A stretch of 30,854 bases of DNA from the NCBI GenBank assembly GCA_028678635.1, contig JAJRDC010000293.1, positions 1 to 30,854 on the forward strand, given 5' to 3'. Both the position numbers and the translations under genes were made by a program. This document shows positions 15,522 to 22,937 of the stretch, one piece after another; the stretch's first letter is position 1; every line of letters begins with the position of its first letter. Under the pieces are notes generated by a model, which did no database searches, was not told where the DNA came from, and worked only from the letters and a program-made list of their open reading frames with translations. The DNA is from Methanomicrobiales archaeon. Lineage in GTDB: Archaea; Halobacteriota; Methanomicrobia; Methanomicrobiales; JACTUA01.

Positions 15522-16322
15522 ATGGGGCTGAAGGACCGGATCCACCGGAAGGAGGTCACGCTGGGTTCCTGGATCACCCTGGGGCACCCGGCTATCGGTG
15601 AGATCATGGCGGGGATCGGGTTTGACTGGCTGACCATTGACATGGAGCACAGCGCCATCACCCTGGGGGAGTGCATGCAGCTGATCCAGGTGATCGAGCT
15701 GCGGGGGTGCGTTCCCCTGGTCCGGGTGGGTGAGAACGACCCCACCGTGATCAAGCGGGTGATGGACGCCGGTGCCCACGGGGTCATCGTCCCCATGGTG
15801 AACTCCCGGGCTGAGGCGGAACAGGCGGTGAAATCGGTGAAGTACCCGCCGGAGGGATTCCGCGGGGTGGGATACGGGAGGGCGCAGGGGTACGGCCTCC
15901 ACTTCGATGCCTACCGGGACTGGAATGCCCGGGACACGCTCGTGGTCGTGCAGATCGAGCATATCCGGGCGGTGGAACAGATGGCCGAGATCCTCACGGT
16001 ACCGGGCGTCGACGCCTTCATCGTGGGGCCCTACGATCTCTCCGCGTCCCTGGGAATCCCCGGGGAGTTCTCCCGCCCCGAGTTCCTCGGGGCCATTGAA
16101 CGGATCCGCACCACCATGACGGACTACCCCGGCGTGGCCCCGGGGTTCCACGCCGTACAGCCGTCCCCTGCCGACGCGGTGAAGAGGCTGGAGGAGGGGT
16201 ACCGGTTCCTGGCCTACAGCCTGGACACCCTGATACTCGGCGGGACCCTGCAGCGGGATCTCCAGACCATCGGCAAAGGGAAGTGGAAACCGCTCCCGCC
16301 GGTGAAGGGGGCCCGCCGGTGA
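15522..16322 (+). CDS. HpcH/HpaI-family class II pyruvate aldolase
   Basis: 266-residue TIM-barrel aldolase of the HpaI/RhmA/GarL type, which joins pyruvate to an aldehyde to give a 4-hydroxy-2-keto acid, or the reverse, with a divalent metal. The active-site residues line up with HpaI: H43 in DMEHS, R68 in PLVRV, metal ligands E146 in VVVQIE and D172 in GPYDLS, plus the GVIVPMVNS and YPPEGFRGVGYGRA segments. The start ATG 15522 follows GGGGGAGGG closely and lies 4 bp after the SDR stop; the frame upstream is unused. It shares a GTGA stop/start with the KdsB-type gene. A role in making a 3-deoxy-2-ulosonic acid that is then CMP-activated is inferred from this coupling. Catabolic use is the alternative. 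Confidence 0.85.
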   Translation: MGLKDRIHRKEVTLGSWITLGHPAIGEIMAGIGFDWLTIDMEHSAITLGECMQLIQVIELRGCVPLVRVGENDPTVIKRVMDAGAHGVIVPMVNSRAEAEQAVKSVKYPPEGFRGVGYGRAQGYGLHFDAYRDWNARDTLVVVQIEHIRAVEQMAEILTVPGVDAFIVGPYDLSASLGIPGEFSRPEFLGAIERIRTTMTDYPGVAPGFHAVQPSPADAVKRLEEGYRFLAYSLDTLILGGTLQRDLQTIGKGKWKPLPPVKGARR

Positions 16323-17080
16323 AGACCATTGGGGTCATCCCGGCGCGGATGGCCTCCAGCCGTTTTCCGGGAAAGCCGCTGGCACCGATCCTGGGCCTCC
16401 CCATGATCGAGCACGTGTACCGCCGGTGCGCCCTCTCCCGGACCCTGGATGCCGTCTACGTGGCCACCTGCGACCGGGAGATTGCCGACGCCGTGAAAGG
16501 ATTCGGAGGGGAGGCAGTGATGACCTCCGCCTGCCACGAGCGGTGCACCGACCGGGTGGCGGAGGCCGCGACGGACATCCCCGGCGAGATCATTGTGATC
16601 ATCCAGGGGGACGAGCCCATGGTCCGGCCGGAGATGATCGATGCCGCCGTTGGCCCCCTCCGCACCGACCGCTCCATCCTGTGCGTGAACCTGATGTCGG
16701 CGATCCGGGACCCGGAGGACTTCCGGGATCCCAACGAGGTGAAGGTGGTGGTGGACCGTGAGGGAAACGCCCTCTACTTCTCGCGGGAACCCATCCCCTC
16801 AGGGAAGAAGTACGGGAAACCCGTCACCGGCTACCGGCAGGTCTGCATCATGCCGTTCCGGCGAGACTTCCTCTTCCGCTACACGCAACTCCCCCCCACG
16901 CCCCTGGAGATCATCGAGTCAGTGGACATGCTCCGGATCCTGGAGCACGGCTACCGGATCCGGATGGTGGAGACCCCTTTCGAGACCTGCAGCGTGGACA
17001 CGCCCGAGGACCTGCGGCACGTCGAGCACCTGATGGAGGGGGATCCCCTGACCTCCACGTACCAGGGAAGGTCCCGGTGA
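16319..17080 (+). CDS. CMP-ulosonate synthetase, KdsB-type (3-deoxy-manno-octulosonate cytidylyltransferase family)
   Basis: 253-residue cytidylyltransferase that would transfer CMP from CTP to the 2-OH of a 2-keto-3-deoxy sugar acid. Conserved KdsB blocks are IPARMASSRFPGKPLAPI near the N-terminus, VIIQGDEPMV, NEVKVVVDREGNALYFSREPIP, PLEIIESVDMLRIL and SVDTPEDL near the end. The usual HxSGTER is HERCTDR here, a change that could affect sugar choice. The start is GTG 16319-16321, overlapping the aldolase stop (GTGA); no ATG fits better. KdsB normally serves lipopolysaccharide in Gram-negative bacteria, so its presence in an archaeal operon next to an aldolase and without KdsA is notable. The family call is strong; Kdo itself as substrate is doubtful. 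Confidence 0.85.
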   Translation: MKTIGVIPARMASSRFPGKPLAPILGLPMIEHVYRRCALSRTLDAVYVATCDREIADAVKGFGGEAVMTSACHERCTDRVAEAATDIPGEIIVIIQGDEPMVRPEMIDAAVGPLRTDRSILCVNLMSAIRDPEDFRDPNEVKVVVDREGNALYFSREPIPSGKKYGKPVTGYRQVCIMPFRRDFLFRYTQLPPTPLEIIESVDMLRILEHGYRIRMVETPFETCSVDTPEDLRHVEHLMEGDPLTSTYQGRSR

Positions 17081-17084
17081 ACGC

Positions 17085-18137
17085 ATGGTGAGACAGATAC
17101 TCCTGGGGGACCGCAGCGTCGGCGAGGAAGCCCCCTGCTTCCTGATCGCCGAGGCGGGGGTGAACCACAACGGGGACCCCCGGCTGGCCGAGCGGCTGAT
17201 CCAGGCGGCCCGCGATGGCGGGGCCGATGCCGTAAAGTTCCAGTCCTTCCGCGCCGAGGACCTGGCAACGCCCGGGGCAGCGAAGGCCGGCTACCAGAAG
17301 AGGGGGAAGCGGGACCAGGAAACCCAGCGGGGGATGCTCCGGTCCCTTGAAATGGCGGGTGATGACCTGGAGCACCTGGCCGAATATGCACGGGAACGGG
17401 GCCTCATCTTTCTCTCCTCTCCCTTCGATGCCGAAAGTGCCGACAGCCTGGAACGGATCGGGGTCCCCGCGTACAAGGTCGCGAGCGGGGAACTGACCAA
17501 TACCCCGCTCCTCCGGCATATCGCCCGGAAGGGGAAACCGGTGATCCTCTCCACCGGCATGGCGGGAATGGGGGAGATCGAAGAGGCCATCCGGGTGATC
17601 CGGGGAGAGGGGGTCACGGACCTGATCCTCCTCCACTGCGTCACCCGCTACCCGGCACCCCTCAGCGGTGTCAACTTCCGGGTGATCCCGACCCTCCGGA
17701 CTGCCTTCGACCTTCCCGTGGGCTTCTCGGACCACACCCTGGGGATCACGGCTCCACTCGTAGCCCTGGCGCTGGGCGCCTGCGTCATCGAGAAGCACCT
17801 GACCCTGGACCGGGATCTCCCGGGCCCGGATCACCGGGCATCCCTGGAGCCCGGGGAGTTCGGGGAGATGACCCGTCTCCTCCGGGAGGTGGAGGAGGGC
17901 CTCGGGACCGGCGTAAAGGTGATCGGCAAAGAGGAGCGGGAGATGCGGGCGGCGGCAAGAAGGAGCCTCGTGGCTGCACGGGACATCCCCAGGGGGACCA
18001 CCCTGGGGCCCGGCATGATCGCGGCAAAGCGGCCGGGGATAGGGATCCCCCCCGCCTACCTGGACTCCTTCCTGGGCAGGAAGAGCCGGGTGGCCATCCC
18101 GAAGGATACCCTCCTCACCTGGGACATGGTGGCATGA
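17085..18137 (+). CDS. neuB: nonulosonic acid synthase, NeuB/LegI family
   Basis: 350-residue PEP-dependent synthase that condenses an N-acyl-mannosamine-type sugar with phosphoenolpyruvate to a nine-carbon sialic, legionaminic or related acid. The TIM barrel shows IAEAGVNHNGD near residue 21, DAVKFQSF, SSPFDAESADSLERIGVPAYKVASGE, VILSTGM, HCVTRYPAP and GFSDHTLG, then EKHLTLDRDLPGPDHRASLEP. The C-terminal antifreeze-like SAF domain (RRSLVAARDIPRGTTL to the end) is complete. The full length equals typical NeuB. ATG 17085 is 4 bp after the KdsB-type stop; its own stop overlaps the neuC start. Legionaminic acid is favoured over sialic acid because a dehydratase, an aminotransferase and an acyltransferase follow in the same operon; the sequence alone does not settle it. 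Confidence 0.93.
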   Translation: MVRQILLGDRSVGEEAPCFLIAEAGVNHNGDPRLAERLIQAARDGGADAVKFQSFRAEDLATPGAAKAGYQKRGKRDQETQRGMLRSLEMAGDDLEHLAEYARERGLIFLSSPFDAESADSLERIGVPAYKVASGELTNTPLLRHIARKGKPVILSTGMAGMGEIEEAIRVIRGEGVTDLILLHCVTRYPAPLSGVNFRVIPTLRTAFDLPVGFSDHTLGITAPLVALALGACVIEKHLTLDRDLPGPDHRASLEPGEFGEMTRLLREVEEGLGTGVKVIGKEEREMRAAARRSLVAARDIPRGTTLGPGMIAAKRPGIGIPPAYLDSFLGRKSRVAIPKDTLLTWDMVA

Positions 18138-19276
18138 GGAAGATCCTCTCCGTGACCGGCACCCGGGCCGATTACGGCCTGATGCGCCCGGTCCTCCGGC
18201 GGATCCGGGAGGACCCGGAGCTGGAGCTGGCCGTTGCCGCCACCGGCATGCACCTGATGCCCGAGTTCGGGAAGACCATAGATCTCATCGAACAGGACGG
18301 GTACTCCCCCATCAGTGTCAGGGCCACGTACGAGGAGGATACCAAGGGCGCCATGGCCCGGTTCACCGGGGAGTGTATCAGCGGCCTCACGGATGTGACC
18401 GAGGAGATCCGGCCGGACGTGATCCTCCTCCTCGGGGACCGTGCCGAGATGCTGGCCGGGGCCGTCGTGGGCACCTACCTCTCCATCCCCGTTGCCCACG
18501 TCCACGGGGGAGAGATCACCTCCACCGTGGATGAACACGTGCGGCATGCCATCACGAAGCTGGCCCACATCCACTTCGCCGCAACGGAGCAGGCGGCAGA
18601 GCGGATCCGTCGGTTGGGCGAGGATCCATCCCGAGTCTTTGTGGTCGGGGCACCGTCCCTGGACGAGATCCTCGGGGAAGAGGGGATGGATCCCGTGGAT
18701 GCAATGACCGCCCTTGGCCTCCCGGTGCAGCATCCGCTGGTGCTCGTCATCCAGCATCCGGTGAGCCTGGAGAGCGACCGGGCAGGGGACCAGATGGAGG
18801 CCACCCTGGAGGCCGTTTCGGATCTGGGCTACCTGACGGTGGTCGTGTATCCCAACGCGGATGCCGGCGGCAGGAGGATGATACGGGTCATCCAGGACCA
18901 CCTGCACCGTCCCCTCATCCATGCCTTCCGGAACATCCCCCGGAGAGAGTTCCTGGGCCTCCTCCGGGCGGCCGATGTCCTGGTGGGGAACTCCAGCACC
19001 GGGATCATCGAGGCCGCTTCCCTCCGTCTCCCGGCTGTGAACATCGGATCCCGCCAGGAGGGGAGGGACCGGGGAAAGAATGTGATCGACGTTCCCCCTG
19101 AACGGGCGGCTATCTGCCGGGGGATCGAACGGGCTCTCTCGGATCATGCCTTCCGGAAACTCCTCGCCGGAAGCACCAGCCCCTACGGCGACGGGCATGC
19201 CGGCGAGCGGATCGTGGAGGTCCTCCGCACCCTCCCCCTGGATGAGGAGCTCATCCAGAAGCGGCTGGGGTACTGA
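18134..19276 (+). CDS. neuC: UDP-N-acetylglucosamine 2-epimerase (hydrolysing), NeuC/LegG family
   Basis: 380-residue GT-B-fold hydrolysing epimerase that removes UDP and inverts C2 to give the free manno-sugar used by NeuB. The N-terminal SVTGTRADYGLMRPVL, the HGGEITSTVDEHVRHAITKLAH block with its catalytic acid residues, and GNSSTGIIEAASL near the C-terminus are hallmark NeuC/LegG signatures. GTRADYG separates it from the non-hydrolysing WecB type, which normally reads GTRPE. The start ATG 18134 overlaps the neuB stop (ATGA). With the downstream genes the likely substrate is UDP-2,4-diacetamido-2,4,6-trideoxyglucose (LegG-like) rather than UDP-GlcNAc. That choice rests on context, not on a residue I can name. 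Confidence 0.92.
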   Translation: MRKILSVTGTRADYGLMRPVLRRIREDPELELAVAATGMHLMPEFGKTIDLIEQDGYSPISVRATYEEDTKGAMARFTGECISGLTDVTEEIRPDVILLLGDRAEMLAGAVVGTYLSIPVAHVHGGEITSTVDEHVRHAITKLAHIHFAATEQAAERIRRLGEDPSRVFVVGAPSLDEILGEEGMDPVDAMTALGLPVQHPLVLVIQHPVSLESDRAGDQMEATLEAVSDLGYLTVVVYPNADAGGRRMIRVIQDHLHRPLIHAFRNIPRREFLGLLRAADVLVGNSSTGIIEAASLRLPAVNIGSRQEGRDRGKNVIDVPPERAAICRGIERALSDHAFRKLLAGSTSPYGDGHAGERIVEVLRTLPLDEELIQKRLGY

Positions 19277-19354
19277 CGGACCCCTCCCGCAGGGGATCCC
19301 GATCCGGAACAGGCCCGGGCAGGGCCGGATCCCCGTGTTTCCCGACGGGTGAAG

Positions 19355-19364
19355 GTATTTATTT
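19355..19364 (+). promoter_or_regulatory. TATA-like element before the acyltransferase gene
   Basis: GTATTTATTT lies in the 111-bp gap between neuC and the acyltransferase start, the widest gap in this operon. Initiation about 25 bp downstream would fall near 19385, just before the ATGs at 19388 and 19394. It may be an internal promoter for the last three genes. Confidence 0.4.
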
Positions 19365-19387
19365 CCCCGGACCGAGAGTACCTGAGG

Positions 19388-19822
19388 ATGCGGATGCGCG
19401 TTACCGACTGGGAGCATCCTGTCATTGAAGAGGGCCGTTTGACCCGGTACCACTGGCTCGTCCGGCATTCCGAGCACCTCCGGCTCGGGAATTACACCGA
19501 TATCGGTGCCTTCTCCTACATCAATGCGCTCCATGGCGTGACCATCGAGGACTTCGTCCAGGTGGGCTCCCACTGCTCCATCTATTCCGTCTCCACGATC
19601 GACAGCCGGAAGGGGCCTGTCCTCCTCCGGAGGAACTGCCGGGTCGGTTCCCATACGGTCGTCATGCCCGGCGTGACCATCGGGGAGAACACCATCGTGG
19701 GGGCCCACAGCCTGGTGAACAGGGATCTCCCGGCGAACGTCGTCGCCTACGGCGTTCCCGCACGGGTGCAGCGGGCCCTCAGGGAGGAGGAGATCCGGAG
19801 GATGACGGAGGAGACGGGATGA
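19388..19822 (+). CDS. hexapeptide-repeat acyltransferase (PglD/NeuD-like role)
   Basis: 144-residue left-handed beta-helix acyltransferase. Hexapeptide turns run through LRLGNYTDIGAFSYINA, VTIEDFVQVGSHCSI, CRVGSHTVVMPGVTIGENTIVGAHSLV, ending in NVVAYGVPARV. The open frame reaches GTG 19349, but that start would lie before a TATA-like element; ATG 19388 or 19394 is preferred, with TGAGG at 19383-19387 spaced well for 19394. I do not see an obvious catalytic His in a DHxF-type loop. By position between neuC and the aminotransferase, it would N-acetylate the 4-amino sugar (as PglD does) to give UDP-diNAc-bacillosamine-type product. O-acetylation of the nonulosonate is the alternative. Its stop overlaps the next ATG. 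Confidence 0.75.
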   Translation: MRMRVTDWEHPVIEEGRLTRYHWLVRHSEHLRLGNYTDIGAFSYINALHGVTIEDFVQVGSHCSIYSVSTIDSRKGPVLLRRNCRVGSHTVVMPGVTIGENTIVGAHSLVNRDLPANVVAYGVPARVQRALREEEIRRMTEETG

Positions 19823-20949
19823 GCTGGAGGATCCCCCTCTTCCGGATCGACTGGGACGAGTCTGATCTCCGGGCGGTCGAGACGGTGATCCGGTCGGGGA
19901 TGAGCTGGTCATCGGGACCCTCCATCACCGAGTTCGAGGCGGAGCTGGCACGGTACACCGCGAACCGGTGTGCCGTGACCTTCAACTCAGGCACGTCCGC
20001 ACTCCACGCGGCCCTGGCGGCCCACGGCATCGGATCCGGCGACGAGGTGATCGTCCCGTCCTTCACCTTCGTGGCCACCGCGAATGCACCCCTCTTTGTC
20101 GGAGCAACGCCGGTCTTTGCCGATATCGAGGAGGAAACGTTCGGGCTTGACCCGGGGGACGTGCAGGAGAAGATCACCGATCGGACGAAAGCCCTGCTCC
20201 CCATCCATTACGCGGGGTGTCCGTGCCGGATCCGGGAGCTCTCCGAGATCGCTGCGGATCATGATCTCGTTCTCATAGAGGACGCTGCCGAGGCCTTCGG
20301 GGCAGAGGTAGGCGGGAAGAAGGTGGGGAGCTACGGGGACTCTGCCATGCTCTCCTTCTGCCAGAACAAGATCATCACCACCGGCGAGGGCGGGGCCATG
20401 GTCACGGACTCCCCGGAGCTTGCGGAACGGCTGAAGCTCCTCCGGTCCCACGGGAGGGAGGAGACCGGCGACTACTTCTCCACCTGCGGGGCCATGGACT
20501 ACGTGGCCCTGGGGTACAACTTCCGGCTGCCCACCATGGCGGCGGCCCTGGGGCTCTCCCAGCTCCGGAGGGTGGAGTCCCTCATCAGGGGGCGGAAGAA
20601 GGCGGCGGACTTCTATCGGAAGGGAATCCGGAAGGACGTGCCCGAGTGCACGGTCCCGGACGTCCCTGCAGGGTACCGCCACGTGTACCAGATGTTCCCG
20701 GTTCTGTGCCGGGACCGGGAAACCCTTGCCTCATGCCTGGAGGCGGAAGGGATCATGACCAAGGTCTACTTCCCCCCGGCCCACCTGACCCGGTTCCACC
20801 ATGACGTGCGGGGGGACCGGTCGCACCTGCCGGTCACCGAGAAGGTGGCCAGGGAGATCCTTTCCCTCCCGTTCCACCCCGGCCTCCCCGAGGCGGATGC
20901 GGAGTTCGTGATGGCGGCAATGAGAAGATGTTACGACGGAGACGCATGA
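19819..20949 (+). CDS. DegT/DnrJ/EryC1/StrS sugar aminotransferase (PglE/LegC-like role)
   Basis: 376-residue PLP-dependent aminotransferase that would convert a 4-keto-6-deoxy UDP-sugar to the 4-amino sugar with glutamate as donor. FNSGTSALHAAL binds the phosphate, EDAAEAFGA carries the PLP-ring Asp, and SFCQNKIITTGEGG holds the Schiff-base K184. YNFRLPTMAAALGLSQL is family-typical. The His usually found in this position (SFHxxK) is Cys-Gln here, a mild variant. ATG 19819 overlaps the acyltransferase stop (ATGA). The CapD-type dehydratase starts one base after its stop, so the two are surely co-expressed and probably act in sequence. The call of family is firm; substrate is inferred from the neighbours. 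Confidence 0.9.
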   Translation: MSWRIPLFRIDWDESDLRAVETVIRSGMSWSSGPSITEFEAELARYTANRCAVTFNSGTSALHAALAAHGIGSGDEVIVPSFTFVATANAPLFVGATPVFADIEEETFGLDPGDVQEKITDRTKALLPIHYAGCPCRIRELSEIAADHDLVLIEDAAEAFGAEVGGKKVGSYGDSAMLSFCQNKIITTGEGGAMVTDSPELAERLKLLRSHGREETGDYFSTCGAMDYVALGYNFRLPTMAAALGLSQLRRVESLIRGRKKAADFYRKGIRKDVPECTVPDVPAGYRHVYQMFPVLCRDRETLASCLEAEGIMTKVYFPPAHLTRFHHDVRGDRSHLPVTEKVAREILSLPFHPGLPEADAEFVMAAMRRCYDGDA

Positions 20950-20950
20950 C

Positions 20951-21994
20951 ATGAAGAACGACTTTTACCGGGGAAAGAAGATCCTGGTGACGGGTGGCGT
21001 GGGCTCCATCGGGAGGGAACTGGTGCGGAAGCTCCTGGCCTTCCAGCCCGCCATCATCCGGATCTTTGACAACAACGAGACAGGGCTCTTTGACCTGGAC
21101 CATGAACTGAACACCCGCCGGGTCCGGGTACTCCTCGGCGATATCCGGGACAAGGACCGGCTGATGATGGCCTTCGAGGATGTGGACATCGTCTTCCACA
21201 CGGCAGCCTTAAAGCACGTGCCCCTCTGCGAGTTCAATCCCTTCGACGCGGTGAAGACGAACGTCATCGGGACCCAGAACGTCCTGGATGCCGCCCTCGT
21301 GAAGGGGGTGGAGAAGGTGATCAACGTGAGCACCGACAAGGCCGTGAACCCCACGAACGTGATGGGGGCAACGAAACTCCTGGCCGAGCGGCTCACCATC
21401 TCGGCGAACTACTACCGGGGCGACAAGAGGACGATCTTCTCCAGCGTCCGGTTCGGGAACGTCCTGAACTCACGGGGGTCGGTGATCCCCCTCTTCTCCA
21501 AGCAGATCGAGCAGGGGGGCCCCGTCACCGTCACCGACCCGGGGATGACCCGCTTCTTCATGGACATACCGGCGGCCACCGACCTGATCCTGAAGGCAGG
21601 AACCCTTGCCCAGGGACGGGAGATCTTCATCCTGAAGATGCCGGCCATCCGGATCACGGACCTGGCCGACGTGATGATCCGGGAACTGGCACCCAGGTTC
21701 GGGCACGATCCCGACCGCATCCGGGTGGACATCGTGGGGAAGCGGGAGGGGGAAAAGCTCCACGAGGAACTGATGAGCGGGGAAGAGGCGGAGCGGGCCT
21801 ACGAGAGCAGGGAGATGTTTCTCATCATGCCCCGGGTCCTCTCCTTCGAGGATCCCCCGAACATCAGGATCCCGGCCCGGTTCAGGAAGGCGGCAACATG
21901 GGAGTTCTCCTCCGAAACCGCCGGCCTCATTGATCCGGAGGGGATCCGCACCATCCTCTCCCAGCTCCTGAAGGACTCGCTGCCGGCGGAATGA
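20951..21994 (+). CDS. UDP-N-acetylglucosamine 4,6-dehydratase, short CapD/FlaA1/PglF type
   Basis: 347-residue SDR. TGGVGSIGRELV (residues 14-25) is the variant NAD motif of the CapD group; STDKAVNPTNVMGATK (127-142) is its active-site block, where Met138 replaces the catalytic Tyr of ordinary SDRs while Lys142 is kept. This is normal for the PglF/CapD branch, which uses STDKA residues for acid catalysis. HTAALKHVP and RFGNVLNSRGSVIPLF are also typical. It lacks the N-terminal transmembrane domains of WbpM/PglF, so it is a soluble short form like FlaA1/PseB. The product, UDP-2-acetamido-4-keto-2,6-dideoxyhexose, would go to the aminotransferase just upstream. C5 inversion (PseB-like) or retention (PglF-like) decides pseudaminic versus legionaminic acid and cannot be read directly. 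Confidence 0.9.
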   Translation: MKNDFYRGKKILVTGGVGSIGRELVRKLLAFQPAIIRIFDNNETGLFDLDHELNTRRVRVLLGDIRDKDRLMMAFEDVDIVFHTAALKHVPLCEFNPFDAVKTNVIGTQNVLDAALVKGVEKVINVSTDKAVNPTNVMGATKLLAERLTISANYYRGDKRTIFSSVRFGNVLNSRGSVIPLFSKQIEQGGPVTVTDPGMTRFFMDIPAATDLILKAGTLAQGREIFILKMPAIRITDLADVMIRELAPRFGHDPDRIRVDIVGKREGEKLHEELMSGEEAERAYESREMFLIMPRVLSFEDPPNIRIPARFRKAATWEFSSETAGLIDPEGIRTILSQLLKDSLPAE

Positions 21995-22043
21995 ACCCCC
22001 GGGCTCCTCCGGCACGTCTTTTCCACACCCACCGGCGCCGGCT

Positions 22044-22928
22044 TCAGGCCTTCCGGGCCAGCACCACCATGGCGTTGCAGAGGACAGCCCCCCGCCAGTC
22101 ATAATCCGTGGTCTCCAGGCCCTCGGCGAATTCCCGGAAGAGGGAGGGGTACTCGGCCTCGAAGGCCGGCGGGAGGGGATGGTAGTGGTAGAACCGGATC
22201 GCGTCCACCCGGAACCCGAACGCTGCCCAGGATCCATGGATGTTCAGGGGGCTGTACCGGGGAATTTCCACCCCCGATTTATCGATCTCCCGGTCCTCCA
22301 TCACCTTCCCTTTGGAGGCACCCGCCACGGCCGGCCGGCTCCCGAGTGAGGAGAGCGCCCGGTCCCGGGCATCGGCGGGAACGCCGATCCCTTCCCAGAG
22401 GGTGCGCAGGAACTGGAGGGTGTGCTCATTCCGGGAGTAAAGGGAGAAGAGGTCGTTATCCATGCTGGCGATGAGGATCCCCCCCCTGCCAAGCACCCGG
22501 GAAAATCCCCGGAGGATCCTGCCGTGATCCGGAAGGTTGGAAAGGACCCCCAGGCAGAGAATGACGTCAAAGGAGCCGGGGGGAAAGGAGAGGTCGTAGA
22601 TATCCCCTTCCTCCACCACCGAGGGATCGTGGCTATTCCTTTCAAGGGTGGCCCGGGCCTCTGCCAGCATCTGACGGCTGCTGTCGATCCCCCGGCATTC
22701 GTAGCCCCGCCGCATCACCTCTGCAAGCACCCTCCCGTTCCCGCATCCGGCATCCAGCAGGCGGAGGGGCGGGGGGGCCTCGGTCTCGAGCAGGTTCAGC
22801 GTCACCTGCAGCCGGAAGTGGTTGGACCGGTACCTGCCCTCGCCGGTATAGGTGGCATCGTAGACAGAGCTGTGGCTATCGTAGTATCCCCTCAGGGACT
22901 TCCGGTACTCCTCATCGCCGCGACCCAT
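22044..22928 (-). CDS. class I SAM-dependent methyltransferase, related to the one at 29621
   Basis: 294-residue methyltransferase. Motif I is LLDAGCGNGRVL, followed by CRGIDSSRQML (motif II), VVEEGDIYDLSFPPGSFDVILCLGVLSNL (motif III region) and GGILIASMDNDLFSLYS. The C-terminal third has FYHYHPLPPAFEAEYPSLF, which closely matches YYHIHPFLPRFERQFPQLF in the methyltransferase at 29621-30523, so the two are paralogues. ATG 22928 follows GAGGAAGGATC and lies 9 bp after the stop of the upstream gene, so the pair is an operon. It converges on the CapD-type gene with a 49-bp gap. It likely methylates a sugar of the glycan; the position is unknown. Confidence 0.85.
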   Translation of the reverse strand: MGRGDEEYRKSLRGYYDSHSSVYDATYTGEGRYRSNHFRLQVTLNLLETEAPPPLRLLDAGCGNGRVLAEVMRRGYECRGIDSSRQMLAEARATLERNSHDPSVVEEGDIYDLSFPPGSFDVILCLGVLSNLPDHGRILRGFSRVLGRGGILIASMDNDLFSLYSRNEHTLQFLRTLWEGIGVPADARDRALSSLGSRPAVAGASKGKVMEDREIDKSGVEIPRYSPLNIHGSWAAFGFRVDAIRFYHYHPLPPAFEAEYPSLFREFAEGLETTDYDWRGAVLCNAMVVLARKA

Positions 22929-22937
22929 GATCCTTCC

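Noticed and set aside
18056..19912. 618-codon open frame on the minus strand
   Set aside because: Antisense of neuC and its neighbours, with no recognisable motif; a GC-driven shadow.
20951..21994. Missing catalytic Tyr in the CapD-type dehydratase taken as a sign of inactivation
   Set aside because: Met in place of Tyr with a kept Lys is normal for the PglF/CapD/FlaA1 branch, so the enzyme is expected to be active.
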